Assembly (NCBI GenBank): GCA_947454155.1
Contig: CANGIT010000005.1
Span: 121,044 to 185,043 of the forward strand
From: Chitinophagaceae bacterium
Lineage (GTDB): Bacteria > Bacteroidota > Bacteroidia > Chitinophagales > Chitinophagaceae
Length of the DNA stretch: 64,000 bases
Direction: 5' to 3'
The position numbers were made by a program, and so were the translations under genes. Every line of letters begins with the position of its first letter. Position 1 is the stretch's first letter. Below the pieces are notes generated by a model that saw only the letters and a program-made list of their open reading frames with translations, was not told the origin of the DNA and searched no databases. Positions 42,628 through 53,700 of this stretch are shown in pieces.

Positions 42628-43539
42628 CTAAAGCTTGTCTGCATATAAACTCAGCAACACAATCATCAGATAAAAATAAGATCCGAACATTACCCTTCTC
42701 GCCGAGGCCACATCCATTCTGATCAACAACAGCACACTCAACATGACCATTACCAGATTACAGGCGAGTAAAATCCAAAGACTCGCCATGCCGCTAATGT
42801 GGTAATAATAAGGCAACACACCTACGGGAATCATCATGGTGCTATAAATCACTGTTTGTACCGCTGTAAATCTTGTAGGTCCTTTGTCGCTGGGCAAAAG
42901 TTTGAAACCTGCTGCTGAATAATCTTTGTGGGCCACCCAGGCTATTGCCCAGAAATGTGGAAACTGCCACAGAAACTGAATCGCAAAAAGTACCCAACCT
43001 CCCGTCCAACTAAAATCGCCTCCTTCTTTGAAGCCGGCCACCCAGCCAATCAAACAAGGCAAGGCTCCGGGAATTGCGCCTACCAATACCGCAATCGAAT
43101 TCACTTTTTTTAATGGTGTGTATACGAATGCATAGAGTATCAAACTGCCCAAGCTGATCCAAGCCGCCTCTTCACTGAAGGTGGACATGATGTAAACACC
43201 CAAAGCGCCTATGATGAAAGCAAAAACCCAGGCTTCGGCAGACCCCAATCTTCCGCTGGCAACCGGACGTTTTGCTGTTCTTTTCATTACCGCATCCGTA
43301 TTTTTTTCAAGAATCTGATTGATGGCGTTGGAAGAACCGGTTACCATTAACCCTCCGACAAAAAGTAAAAGAACTCCAGACCCATCGAACTTTCCCACAT
43401 TGGGAGAAAGCAGATAAGCCACAACGGAACTGAACACCACCATGAAACTCAAAGTGAATTTGATTAGCTGAAAGTAATCTTTCACTTTACCGACCAAACC
43501 AAACGAATTTGTTTTGGGTATGATGTTGTTTTCCTGCAC
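42628..43539 (-). CDS. ctaB: Protoheme IX farnesyltransferase (heme O synthase)
   Basis: It attaches a farnesyl group to heme b, making heme O, the substrate of CtaA. The 303-residue membrane protein has about nine helices and the prenyltransferase Asp motif (NTDAVMKRTAKRP near 79-91), plus the second loop with VAHKDYSAAGFKLLP. The start is GTG at 43539, eight bases after the coxA stop, and no ATG lies nearby in frame. Its place inside the oxidase operon links heme supply to oxidase synthesis. Confidence 0.96.
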   Translation of the reverse strand: MQENNIIPKTNSFGLVGKVKDYFQLIKFTLSFMVVFSSVVAYLLSPNVGKFDGSGVLLLFVGGLMVTGSSNAINQILEKNTDAVMKRTAKRPVASGRLGSAEAWVFAFIIGALGVYIMSTFSEEAAWISLGSLILYAFVYTPLKKVNSIAVLVGAIPGALPCLIGWVAGFKEGGDFSWTGGWVLFAIQFLWQFPHFWAIAWVAHKDYSAAGFKLLPSDKGPTRFTAVQTVIYSTMMIPVGVLPYYYHISGMASLWILLACNLVMVMLSVLLLIRMDVASARRVMFGSYFYLMIVLLSLYADKL

Positions 43540-43547
43540 CGTTGATA

Positions 43548-45350
43548 TTAATGTTTGCTTTCGTCCGCGCCAATAGGTTCGGTTTGAGCAATATGATCGT
43601 GTCCGTCTTTTGAGTAATCATAGGGCCAACGATGAACCTCGGGCAATTCACCAGGCCAGTTGCCATGTCCCGGACGAATAGGTGTGGTCCATTCCAAAGT
43701 ATTGGCTCCCCATGGATTTTGCTGTGTCACCTTTCTTCCTTTCCAGATGCTGTAGAAAAAGTTGATGATAAACAATATCTGTGTGGCGAAAACAATCAAC
43801 GCAACAAAGCTGATGAACTGATTCAAACCGGCAAACATTTTAAATGATTCCCAGCTTGAGAAGTCATAATAACGACGAGGCATACCCGCCAAACCTTCGT
43901 AATGCATCGGCCAGAAAATCATGTAAGCTCCAATAATCGTAACCCAAAAATGAATGTAAGCCAAAGTGTTGTTCAGATATCTGCCAAACATTTTGGGATA
44001 CCAATGATAAACGCCCGCAAACATGCCGAAGAAAGAAGCCACACCCATCACAATGTGGAAGTGGGCAATCACAAAATAAGTATCATGTAAGTGAATATCC
44101 AGTGCTGAGTTACCCAGGAAAATACCAGTTAAACCACCACTGATGAATAAACTTACAAATCCAATGGCAAACATCATGGCAGGCGTGAAACGGATGTTTC
44201 CTTTCCAGAGAGTAGTCAACCAGTTGAATACTTTAATGGCAGAAGGCACCGCAATCAACAAGGTCAGCAACACGAAAATGGATCCGAGGAAAGGGTTCAA
44301 GCCGGTGACAAACATATGGTGCGCCCAAACCAGGAAGGCCAGGATAGTGATGGCAAACAATGAACCCACCATCGCCATGTAACCGAAGATTGGTTTACGG
44401 CTGTTGACCGAAAGAATTTCTGATGCCATACCCATGGCAGGCAAAAGAATGATATATACTTCGGGGTGACCAAGGAACCAGAACAGATGCTGAAACAGAA
44501 TGGCACTTCCGCCTTCGTTAGGCAATACTTTTCCGGCAACAATCAGGTCACTCAGATAGAAACTGGTACCGAGGTTTCTGTCGAACAAAAGAAGAATTGC
44601 GCCTGACAACAATACGGGGAATGATAATACACCCAATACAGCAGTGAAGAACAAAGCCCATATCGTCAACGGCATGCGCGTCATGCTCATGCCCTTTGTA
44701 CGCATGTTCAATATTGTAGTGATGTAATTCAAACCTCCCAGTAAAGAAGAAACAATAAACATCGCCATACCTACCAGCCACAAATCCATACCGATTTTAC
44801 TACCCGAAGATGCATCGCCAATTGCACTTAAAGGAGGATATATCGTCCAACCTCCAGATGCAGGTCCGGTTTGAACAAAAAGAGAAGACAACATGATGAT
44901 GGATGCCAGGAAGAAGAACCAATAGCTGAGCATGTTCAACATGGGAGAGGCCATGTCTCTGGCTCCAATTTGCAGAGGAATGAGGAAATTCGCAAAAGTA
45001 CCGCTCAAACCGGCAGTCAATACAAAGAACACCAGAATGGTACCATGCATTGTTACCAACGCATAATAAAATTCGGGTTGCAGTTTACCACCTTTAGCCC
45101 AATGACCCAACAAGTCTTCCAACCAGGGATATACAGCATTGGGATCGGCCAATTGCAAACGGAAAATCACCGAAAACAATCCTCCGATAAAAGCCCAAAT
45201 GATACCTGTTACCAAAAATTGTTTGGCAATGGTTTTATGGTCCTGACTAAACACATACTTTGTAATAAAGGTCTCCTGATGGTGATGTTCGTGGTGTGCA
45301 TCGCCATGTGACTCATGATGTGTTGTCTCGTGTAATGTTGCTGTGCTCAT
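43548..45350 (-). CDS. coxA: Cytochrome c oxidase subunit I (aa3 type)
   Basis: The catalytic subunit with low-spin heme a and the heme a3-CuB site where O2 is reduced. The 600-residue protein has 12 hydrophobic segments, preceded by a His-rich N-terminal stretch. The CuB/Tyr motif GHPEVYIILLPAMG is present, with the paired HH of VWAHHMFVTG as CuB ligands and HFHIVMG as the heme ligand segment. The His-Tyr crosslink pair is in HPEVY. It is transcribed after coxB, 33 bases apart. Confidence 0.97.
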   Translation of the reverse strand: MSTATLHETTHHESHGDAHHEHHHQETFITKYVFSQDHKTIAKQFLVTGIIWAFIGGLFSVIFRLQLADPNAVYPWLEDLLGHWAKGGKLQPEFYYALVTMHGTILVFFVLTAGLSGTFANFLIPLQIGARDMASPMLNMLSYWFFFLASIIMLSSLFVQTGPASGGWTIYPPLSAIGDASSGSKIGMDLWLVGMAMFIVSSLLGGLNYITTILNMRTKGMSMTRMPLTIWALFFTAVLGVLSFPVLLSGAILLLFDRNLGTSFYLSDLIVAGKVLPNEGGSAILFQHLFWFLGHPEVYIILLPAMGMASEILSVNSRKPIFGYMAMVGSLFAITILAFLVWAHHMFVTGLNPFLGSIFVLLTLLIAVPSAIKVFNWLTTLWKGNIRFTPAMMFAIGFVSLFISGGLTGIFLGNSALDIHLHDTYFVIAHFHIVMGVASFFGMFAGVYHWYPKMFGRYLNNTLAYIHFWVTIIGAYMIFWPMHYEGLAGMPRRYYDFSSWESFKMFAGLNQFISFVALIVFATQILFIINFFYSIWKGRKVTQQNPWGANTLEWTTPIRPGHGNWPGELPEVHRWPYDYSKDGHDHIAQTEPIGADESKH

Positions 45351-45383
45351 AGTGTATTCAAAAATATTTTAAATGCTATTCGA

Positions 45384-46439
45384 TTAATGAATGTTTGAAG
45401 CCATAGGTTTTGCTGTGGTGTCCACTGCCAAAGGAGCAGCCGGTTTGGCTGGAGCTTTGTCGGGAAAAAGAGTGAAATACTCAGACTTTTGCGATTCCAG
45501 CCATTTTTTGTAATCAGCCTCTGTTTCCACAACGATAATGCCTCTCATAGAAAAGTGACCTTTACCGCAAATTTGATCACAGCTGATTTCGTATAAAAAA
45601 TTGGGATTGCCGGTTCTTTTTCTCATTTCCTCTGTAGTGTATTTCGGCGTGAACCACATGGTGGTAGGAATGCCGGGAACAGCGTCCATTTTCATTCTGA
45701 AATGCGAAAGACCAACGTCGTGAATTACATCTTGCGCATTGATTACTAATTTTACCGGCCTGTTCACTGGAATATGCATTTCTGTTACGTGAATATCATC
45801 GTGACTATCCGGATCATCAAAATCTACTGCCAATGTGTTACCGGCAGGTTGATTGTACAATTTGTAGTTTTTCTTGCCGAGTTTGTTGTCTGCACCAGGA
45901 TATCTGAAATCCCAGGCAAACTGGTGTCCTGTAATTTCAACCACTACAGCATCTTGTGGTGCCTCGCTGGTAAATCCAAACCAAAACTTGATACCCACGG
46001 CTACCAGGATGGTCAGCACAATGGCAGGAACCGTTGTCCACAACAACTCAAGTTTGTTGTTGTGTGGAAAGTAAAAAGCTTTTCTGGTATCGCTTTCCTG
46101 GTATTTGTATGCAAACCAAAAAAGCAAAATTTGGGTGATGACAAACACCACACCGGTTACGGCTATGGTAATGTACAACATCAAATCGATGTTTTCACCC
46201 TGTACCGAGGCTGAGCCTTGAGGAAAAAGTGTTTTTCCAAAATAAAGTTCATTGCAATACCATGCACCATATAAACCAAGCACCAAAAATGCAATCATCA
46301 AAAATGCATTGATGCGATTGTTCTGTTTGCGTGATTTTTCTTCTCCTTTGAGAATGCTTACATACTCACTGGCCTTTGCAATCTGAAAGATTACAATAAA
46401 GATCATGGCTACAATGGCTACTAAATAGAACTCATTCAT
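45384..46439 (-). CDS. coxB: Cytochrome c oxidase subunit II (CuA subunit)
   Basis: A 351-residue subunit that takes electrons from cytochrome c or from alternative complex III. An extra N-terminal helix (about 3-23) and two more helices near 45-62 and 87-112 anchor it. The periplasmic cupredoxin domain has SHFRMKMD for the first CuA His and CDQICGKGHFSM for the remaining ligands (two Cys, His, Met). No fused cytochrome c domain is present; the tail is Ala/Pro/Lys-rich. In this operon the direct donor may be ActE. Confidence 0.96.
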   Translation of the reverse strand: MNEFYLVAIVAMIFIVIFQIAKASEYVSILKGEEKSRKQNNRINAFLMIAFLVLGLYGAWYCNELYFGKTLFPQGSASVQGENIDLMLYITIAVTGVVFVITQILLFWFAYKYQESDTRKAFYFPHNNKLELLWTTVPAIVLTILVAVGIKFWFGFTSEAPQDAVVVEITGHQFAWDFRYPGADNKLGKKNYKLYNQPAGNTLAVDFDDPDSHDDIHVTEMHIPVNRPVKLVINAQDVIHDVGLSHFRMKMDAVPGIPTTMWFTPKYTTEEMRKRTGNPNFLYEISCDQICGKGHFSMRGIIVVETEADYKKWLESQKSEYFTLFPDKAPAKPAAPLAVDTTAKPMASNIH

Positions 46440-46507
46440 GGGTTAAAATTTATGCTCCGTTTTTTCCTTTCGGAATGATAATGATTTAGTTGGTTTTTCT
46501 CTTTTGA

Positions 46508-47764
46508 TTATGTGTGATGAATCATACTTTCTTTGAGGAAAGGATGGTTCTTGGCAGTCAATGAGTTTTCGGTAAGGTATTTACCCGCTCCCCACATGAT
46601 GATACCAATGAACAACATAGGTACTCCAAATTCAAATGGCATCAAATGCCAATGTTCTCCTACTGTTCCAGGCATTACCATCTGGAAGAAATCGATCCAG
46701 TGGCCGAAGATGATCAGCACCGCCATGATGGTTACCATTGTCCAGTTACGCTTAACACCTCTCTTCATCAAAATCAACAATGGACAAAGGAAGTTGAGGA
46801 ATAAATTAAGGAAAAATATGCCGTGGTAAGGACCGGATTTGTCGGCTGTACCAATACGGGCTACAAAGTATTTTGTTTCTTCTGGTTGGTTACTGTACCA
46901 GATAAGCATGTACTGCGAAAACCAGAGATACGTCCAAAATACAGAGAAGGCAAACATGAACTTTCCGATGTCGTGCAAATGCTCTTCGGTAACAAATTCA
47001 AGTTGTCCTCTGTTTTTCAGGAAGATGACAAAAATAGCCACGAGCGACATGCCGGATACGAATGTACTGGCGAAAGTATACCAGCTATACATGGTACTGT
47101 ACCAATGTGCATCAATGCTCATCAGCCACAACCAAGGAATGGTTGATGCTACCGTCAATCCAAAAAATACAGTGTACAATGAAGCCCATACAGTATTGCT
47201 CCATATCCATTTTTTACCGGTTTCATGATCCATTTGTCCGTTCTTATCTGAATCGAGACTCAATGTGCGCATTTTTCTACCCAACAACCACCACAAGCCA
47301 ATGGCCACAGCCGACCAGATGGTGTAGAATTTTTTATTCAGGAATCCGCTTTTACCTAACAAAACATGGTCTTTAGCCACGGCGTCAGTATCAAGCCAAT
47401 GATAAATGTCTGTACGTCCGCTCCATACGATGGCCATCAAAACTACAAAAGTGATGATGCCAATGAATGGAACTACGCTGGAAATAGCTTCAGGTACTCT
47501 TCTCATCGCCACTTGCCAGCCACCCATTGCCATGGTGGTTACACAAATGAAGAACATCGATGCATTCACTACCAACAACCAGAACGCACTGTTTTGCAAC
47601 AATACCGCCCAGAAACGCGTGCTGTCAGAACCGTGCGAACCATGGGTAACAGGCGCAAAGGGATGTAGCATAATAAATCCATACAACAGGGCTATAACAC
47701 CGGCAACGATCAGTCCCCATGTCCATTTTTTGTAGCCGCTAGGTAATTCGAATTGTTGATTCAT
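46508..47764 (-). CDS. actF: Alternative complex III subunit ActF (quinone-binding)
   Basis: A 418-residue membrane protein, one of two NrfD-like subunits of alternative complex III, which oxidises menaquinol and passes electrons to cytochromes and the oxidase. Ten hydrophobic segments are visible. Landmarks are WTYLWFSQYMLIWYSNQPEE near 285-304 and a His-rich last helix region GEHWHLMPFEFGVP. It lies between actE and coxB. The proton pathway function is inferred from the family. Confidence 0.93.
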   Translation of the reverse strand: MNQQFELPSGYKKWTWGLIVAGVIALLYGFIMLHPFAPVTHGSHGSDSTRFWAVLLQNSAFWLLVVNASMFFICVTTMAMGGWQVAMRRVPEAISSVVPFIGIITFVVLMAIVWSGRTDIYHWLDTDAVAKDHVLLGKSGFLNKKFYTIWSAVAIGLWWLLGRKMRTLSLDSDKNGQMDHETGKKWIWSNTVWASLYTVFFGLTVASTIPWLWLMSIDAHWYSTMYSWYTFASTFVSGMSLVAIFVIFLKNRGQLEFVTEEHLHDIGKFMFAFSVFWTYLWFSQYMLIWYSNQPEETKYFVARIGTADKSGPYHGIFFLNLFLNFLCPLLILMKRGVKRNWTMVTIMAVLIIFGHWIDFFQMVMPGTVGEHWHLMPFEFGVPMLFIGIIMWGAGKYLTENSLTAKNHPFLKESMIHHT

Positions 47765-47812
47765 CTATGTAAACTTTAAGTTTTTTATTTTCCTTGTTCT
47801 TTCGAAAAAATA

Positions 47813-48451
47813 TTATTTGATTTTTACAACAGCGGCACTGTCGGCTGCGGCGGCTGGAGCTGCGGCTTTGGGCTGCAAGGTGCGGATGTATTTGATGACC
47901 ATCCAACGTTGTTTTCTGTCTAACTGTGAAGCATAACTTCCCATGTTGTTTTTACCATAAGTGATGGAATGAAACATGGTACCATCCGCCATTTTCACGT
48001 AGTTGTCCAAGGTAAGATTAGCCACACCGCCAATTTTACCGGAAGTGGAAAGCGGACCGTTTCCTGCTCCTTTTTCACCATGGCAAATTGCGCAGTTGAT
48101 ATTGAAAAGACGACCCGCCTCTTTCATTTCAGTTTCAGTCATCTCTCCAACAGGATTGGCCACAGTTGCACTCATTTTATAACCTGTGCTGTCGTTGGAC
48201 AATGTATATGGAAATAACTCACCTCTCTTGATGGTTCCGGCAGCGGGCTTGTTGTCGTAATAAATCTTACCTCCTCTTTCATCGGGATGAGTGGTGAAAA
48301 TCGATGAATCACGTTGTGCGTAAGTTTCATACGCTCTGCTGTATGCCATATCGGGCATATAAACTTTTCCGGGCTCACGCTTGCTGTCGCAACTTACAAG
48401 TGCAATCACAATTGTTAGAGCTACCGCCGAAAATGTTGCAATTTTTTTCAT
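47813..48451 (-). CDS. actE: Alternative complex III subunit ActE (lipoprotein cytochrome c)
   Basis: A 212-residue mono-heme cytochrome c. A lipobox places the acylated Cys at residue 21 (ALVSC). The heme motif is CAICH at 120-124, and the Met in NNMGSY near 168-173 is the probable second ligand. The C-terminal tail is low-complexity Ala/Pro/Lys. Being lipid-anchored on the periplasmic side, it is positioned to deliver electrons to subunit II of the oxidase encoded downstream. Confidence 0.94.
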   Translation of the reverse strand: MKKIATFSAVALTIVIALVSCDSKREPGKVYMPDMAYSRAYETYAQRDSSIFTTHPDERGGKIYYDNKPAAGTIKRGELFPYTLSNDSTGYKMSATVANPVGEMTETEMKEAGRLFNINCAICHGEKGAGNGPLSTSGKIGGVANLTLDNYVKMADGTMFHSITYGKNNMGSYASQLDRKQRWMVIKYIRTLQPKAAAPAAAADSAAVVKIK

Positions 48452-48562
48452 TGTTCTTTTTATTTGCTTGGGTTTCTCTTTCAGAAACCCCTGATACTTT
48501 TATTTTTTGGTCAGTGGTTCAACTTTTTGTTCTTATGCATTTTGTCAAACCTTTACACCTCA

Positions 48563-49153
48563 TTAATATCCCTTCTCTTCTCTGTATAACTTTTGTTCTC
48601 TGTCGTAACGGCCCAACCACCATCCGGTTTCAGCCACCTGCACATTGACTTCTTTGGCACCGGCATTTTGCAGGAAATTTTGCAAGTCTGCGTCATTTGT
48701 TTTGTCGGTACACTCAATAGCCATGATAAATAAATCATCAGTAGCTCTGGCATGAAAGTGATGTTTTTTTACAAATGGAGCCAATTGACACAGATAGCAA
48801 AAAGTAAGCACCATGCCCACAGCCGAGAACAATACGGTGAGCTCGAATGTGATGGGAATCCAGGCCGGCAAGGCAAAATGCGGTTTACCTCCAATGTTCA
48901 AAGGCCAGTCTTTGGTAAAGATCCAGCTCATGAAACCTAAGGCGGTAGTGGTACCGGTAATGGCATAAATGAAACCTGCCGTATGTAAACTGGTTTCTCT
49001 CAATCCCATCGCATGATCCAAACCATGCACAGGAAAAGGAGTGTATACATCGTGTATTTTGTAGCCGGCTTTGCGAACATTTTTCACCGCCGGAAACAAT
49101 ACCTTTTCGTCATCAAAGGCACCTACAACAAATTTTTTAATTCCTCCAGCCAT
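48563..49153 (-). CDS. actD: Alternative complex III subunit ActD (DUF3341)
   Basis: A 196-residue protein with the DUF3341 pattern: a short N-terminal soluble domain (FVVGAFDDEKVLFPAVKNVR, KIHDVYTPFPVHGLD), two transmembrane helices near 65-85 and 102-122, and a C-terminal soluble part. It stabilises the membrane arm of alternative complex III. It sits between actC and actE with gaps of about 110 bases on each side. Confidence 0.93.
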   Translation of the reverse strand: MAGGIKKFVVGAFDDEKVLFPAVKNVRKAGYKIHDVYTPFPVHGLDHAMGLRETSLHTAGFIYAITGTTTALGFMSWIFTKDWPLNIGGKPHFALPAWIPITFELTVLFSAVGMVLTFCYLCQLAPFVKKHHFHARATDDLFIMAIECTDKTNDADLQNFLQNAGAKEVNVQVAETGWWLGRYDREQKLYREEKGY

Positions 49154-49263
49154 AATCGTTTGTTATTTTTATTTAGCCCATCTTTCAATGGGATTCCTTA
49201 TTTCTTATCTGTCTTTTTGAACCGTAGAAGTTCTTTATTGCTTATTTTTTATTCCTCAATTCC

Positions 49264-50715
49264 TCAATGTGCGTGCTCCACTTCTTCGATATAGAACTTA
49301 TCAGCATCTGATTTTTCTATGTCTGTCATTTTCGCTTTGTAATTCTCGCCACTGGTTTTCAAAATAGATTTGATTTCAGCCACCGCAATCACAGGGAAAT
49401 ATTTAGCGAACAAGAAGAAGCAAGTGAAGAATAAACCGAATGTACCGAGGTAGAATCCGATTTCATAGATGGAAGGACTGTAATAAGTACTCCAGCTCGA
49501 AGGAAGGAAGTCGCGGTAAATGGAAGTAACTATGATTACAAATCTTTCGTACCACATACCAATGTTTACCACGATGCTCATAAAGAAGGTAACAGTGATG
49601 TTTCTTCTTAATTTACGGCTCCAGAACAATTGCGGTGATACCACGTTGCAGAACATCATCAACCAATAGCTCCATCCATAGGGGCTGAACAGATTGGCTC
49701 TGTTTTGGCTGAACGCATACCATTCGTAGGGGTTTTGTCCGTACCAGGCAATGAACAATTCGGTCAAGTAAGCACATCCTACGATGCTACCGGTAAGTAC
49801 GATCACCTTATTCATGGCCTCAATGTGACCCAAGGTGATGTAATCTTGCAATCCCATTACTTTTCTTACTACGATCAACAAGGTTTGCACCATGGCGAAA
49901 CCACTGAAGATGGCACCGGCAACGAAGTAAGGAGGGAAGATGGTGGTGTGCCAACCCGGTACAACCGAAGTGGCGAAGTCAAAAGATACAATCGTGTGTA
50001 CCGAAAGTACCAACGGTGTGCTCAAACCGGCCAATACCAGTGAAAGACTTTCATGGCGCTGCCAATGTTTGGTACTTCCTGTCCATCCGAAAGAAGCCAC
50101 CCCATATAACATTTTACGAAGTTTGGTTTTTGCACGGTCTCTGACAGTAGCCAAATCAGGAATCAAGCCTGAATACCAGAACAACAATGAAACGGTGAAA
50201 TAAGTAGAAATCGCAAACACGTCCCAAAGAAGCGGAGAGTTGAAGTTCACCCACAGTGGGCCTCTTGAGTTGGGATAAGGAAATACGAAGGGGAACATCC
50301 AAACGCGACCCATGTGCCAGATCGGAAACTGACCGGCGCACATTACCGCAAATATGGTCATCGCTTCTGCCGCTCTGTTTACCCCTGTTCTCCAACCCTG
50401 GCGGAACAACAGCAAGATTGCAGAAATCAATGTACCAGCGTGACCGATACCTACCCACCATACGAAGTTGGTGATATCCCAACCCCATCCGATGGTTTTA
50501 TTCAGGTTCCACTGTCCAATACCGTAAGTGACCTCTCTGTAAACAGAGTAAGCACCAAAAATCAGCAATGCTACACTGATATAAAAGCCAACATACCAAA
50601 GTTTGCTGGGTTTCATCTCAATGGGACTGATGATGTCCTCCGTTACCTGATGATAATCTTTATTACCATCTACAAGTGGTTCCCTTAACTGTGATTCGTA
50701 TTTGAGTAATGACAT
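49264..50715 (-). CDS. actC: Alternative complex III subunit ActC (NrfD/PsrC-like quinol subunit)
   Basis: A 483-residue membrane protein of the NrfD/PsrC family with about ten hydrophobic segments. Landmarks include WWVGIGHAGTLISAILLLFR and the MWYERFVII motif near 388-396. It forms the main quinol-oxidation and proton-channel unit next to the iron-sulfur subunit ActB. Hydrophilic N- and C-terminal tails face the cytoplasm. It is 48 bases from actB. Confidence 0.94.
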   Translation of the reverse strand: MSLLKYESQLREPLVDGNKDYHQVTEDIISPIEMKPSKLWYVGFYISVALLIFGAYSVYREVTYGIGQWNLNKTIGWGWDITNFVWWVGIGHAGTLISAILLLFRQGWRTGVNRAAEAMTIFAVMCAGQFPIWHMGRVWMFPFVFPYPNSRGPLWVNFNSPLLWDVFAISTYFTVSLLFWYSGLIPDLATVRDRAKTKLRKMLYGVASFGWTGSTKHWQRHESLSLVLAGLSTPLVLSVHTIVSFDFATSVVPGWHTTIFPPYFVAGAIFSGFAMVQTLLIVVRKVMGLQDYITLGHIEAMNKVIVLTGSIVGCAYLTELFIAWYGQNPYEWYAFSQNRANLFSPYGWSYWLMMFCNVVSPQLFWSRKLRRNITVTFFMSIVVNIGMWYERFVIIVTSIYRDFLPSSWSTYYSPSIYEIGFYLGTFGLFFTCFFLFAKYFPVIAVAEIKSILKTSGENYKAKMTDIEKSDADKFYIEEVEHAH

Positions 50716-50763
50716 ATTCTTAATTCGCTTTTGGCTTTAAGCAGTTGTTGTTTAGTTCGGAAA

Positions 50764-53700
50764 TTAAGCGTGAGCTTCTTCGTGTTTTTCTTCTTCTGCA
50801 CCAATGTTTCTGTCGGTGTTTCTCACTTTGGCGAGATAGCTGACATTAGGCAAAACGTGCAGTTGCTCGAGCACATAGAAATTACGGTTTTTATCGGCTC
50901 TTGCTTTTGCCACCTCACTTTCTTTATCGTTCACGTTACCAAAACTGATGGCGTTGGTAGGACAAGCCTGCATACAAGCTGTTTTCACATTGCGCACCAT
51001 GGATGGATCTTGATTTTTCTTCGCTTCCAATTTGCTTTCTTGCAAACGTTGAACGCAGAAAGAACATTTTTCAATCACACCTCTTGAACGAACGGTTACA
51101 TCCGGATTCAATACCATTCTGGTAAGGTCGTCATTCATTTGGAATACTACCTCATCCAGATCTTTGCCGCGCAATGGCTCTTGATTGTCTTTAAAGCTAT
51201 CAGCTCCGGTGAAATCAAGCCAGTTGAAACGACGTACTTTATAAGGACAGTTGTTGGCACAATATCTGGTACCGATACAACGGTTATAAGTCATTTGGTT
51301 TAGGCCTTCGCTGCTATGGTTGGTAGCGGCAACCGGACAAACGTTTTCGCAAGGCGCATTGTCACAATGCTGACACATCATGGGCTGGAACACCACATCC
51401 GGATTTTTTGCATCGCCGGTGAAATAGCGGTCAATACGCAGCCAATGCATTTCATGTGCACGCTGAACCTGAATTTTACCCACCACACTCACGTTATTTT
51501 CGGCGGTACAAGCCACAACGCAAGCGCTACAACCGGTACAAGTATTCAAGTCGATGCTCATGCCCCACTTGATGCCTGGTTTTTCGTAGTTGGGGTAGAT
51601 GGTACCTTCTTTTACGAAATCTGTTTTTCCGTCCGCCAGCAAGCTGCTAAGCTCTTCGTGCGTTTCCTTCAGCATGGCTTCAGGATTCTTTTTGAAGTTG
51701 GTTAAGCTGGTTTCGTATATCACAGGTCTTCCTTCAGAAGAACCATGAACCTGAGTTTGAGCTAAAGGATACACATTGCCGGTTTTTTCTGCTGCGGCAA
51801 CGGCATTGTAAATGAATGTAGCGCCGTCAAATCCTACCAATGGATACGCGTTTTTACCGGCACCTGTTGCAGCACGACCCACTCTGTCGAGCGAATTGTT
51901 TTCATCTGCACTGGCTCTGCCATAACCTAAGGCCACAGCAATAGTAGCATTGTTCAAGCCTGGCAAAATCAACACAGGCAATTCAACCGATTTACCATTT
52001 ACCGTAACTTTTACAGTTGGTTTTTCTGGAGTCACTTCGTAAGCATCCGCTTCGCGTTGGTTGTTTACAACATCGATGCCCAACAAGGTTTTTGCCATTT
52101 CAGGACTTACCATTGCATAGTTGTCCCAGGTTACTTTAGATACAGGATCTGGTAATTCCTGCAACCAAGGATTGTTGGCTTGTGATCCGTTGCCTACAGA
52201 AACTTTTTGGTATAATACAACTTCGATGTTTCCAGATTTCGTAGCGGCGATTTTTGAAGCGGCTTCAGCCAGTTTCGCACCATTAAATGTTCCAGCGGCC
52301 ATTGTTGGCACAGCTTCTACCACACCATCTTGTAAGGCCTTATCCCACATGTCTGAACTACCGAGTTTGGCGGTCCAGTAATTTTTTAAATAGGTTTCAT
52401 AATCATTGCCGTTTGCAACAATTACAGGAGCAACAAATTTTGCAGTAGTGTCAACGGCAGCTGCAGCAGTATTATTGCCACCACTTGTCCACTTCATCAA
52501 AGATGTTTGAAATGCTCTGGTTTTGAACAACGGGTTAATCAGCGGTTGAATCATGCTGAATTGTCCCGATACGGGTTCTGCATCACCCCAGCTTTCCAGC
52601 CAATGGTGTGAAGGCAAAACATATTTACATTGTTCGGTAGTTTCATCCATTGTTCCGTTGAAAGAAATGCTTACAGGTACTTTGGCAATAGATGCGGCCA
52701 GTTTTTTTCCGTCGGCATAACTATAAACAGGATTGCAGTCGTAAACGAGCAAAGCACCTACATTACCGGCAGCCATGTCGGCTTCTAGTTTTACCATGTC
52801 GGTGTCACTTCCTTTGCGGGTATTATTGGTAGCCGACCAGTTGATGGTAGTGCCATTGGCGCCAATCATTTCATTGATGGCGTTTACTACCACCTGGATA
52901 TTTGAATCGTTGCTGCCACAAACCACCAAAGAAGCACCTTTGGTTTTCATCAACTCGGCAGCAGCCTTGTCAATTCCTTCTTTTACTTTAGCATCTGCAA
53001 TGGAAGGAGCAGAAACAGCACCGCCCAATTTGGCTAACAAAGCCAAAGCGATAGCACCGGTTTCGGAAGGTTTGTGAGTATAACGGTCGTCAGCATTACT
53101 GCCTGTAAGACTGAGCATGCTTTCGAAATGGAAATGACGGCTGATAGACGGTTTGTCGCCTTTTACTTTTCTGTTTTCAGCATATTGCTTGCTGAATTGA
53201 ACCGGACTGATCCAGGTACCCAGAAAATCGGCGCCCAAACTAACGATGGTTTGTGCTTTTTCGAAATGATAATCGGGTAGAGATCTTTTTCCGTAACAGG
53301 CTTCATTAGCCAGCAACATACCGCTGTAGCTCACCGCATCGTATTGCACGTGACGGCTGCCTGGATATTTGGCTAAAAAGTTGTTGATGATTTGAAGTGT
53401 GGAAGGAGAGTGGATGGTAGATGTAAGCAATACCACCGGCTTGCTGCCAATACCAGCCATCGCTGAGGCGATTATAGCGTCGAATGATTCAAAGCTGGTT
53501 ACTTCTTTAAAGTCTTTACCCTCTTTTTGCAAAGGATGACGAAGACGAGTGATGTCATATAAATCAAGAACAGAAGCTTGTGCTTGAGCACTTGTTCCGC
53601 CTTTCGTCAAAGAAGACAAATCGTTTCCTTCGATTTTGATGGGACGACCATCTCTCTGTTTTACCACTACGCTGATAGCATCTCCGCCATTCACGTAGGT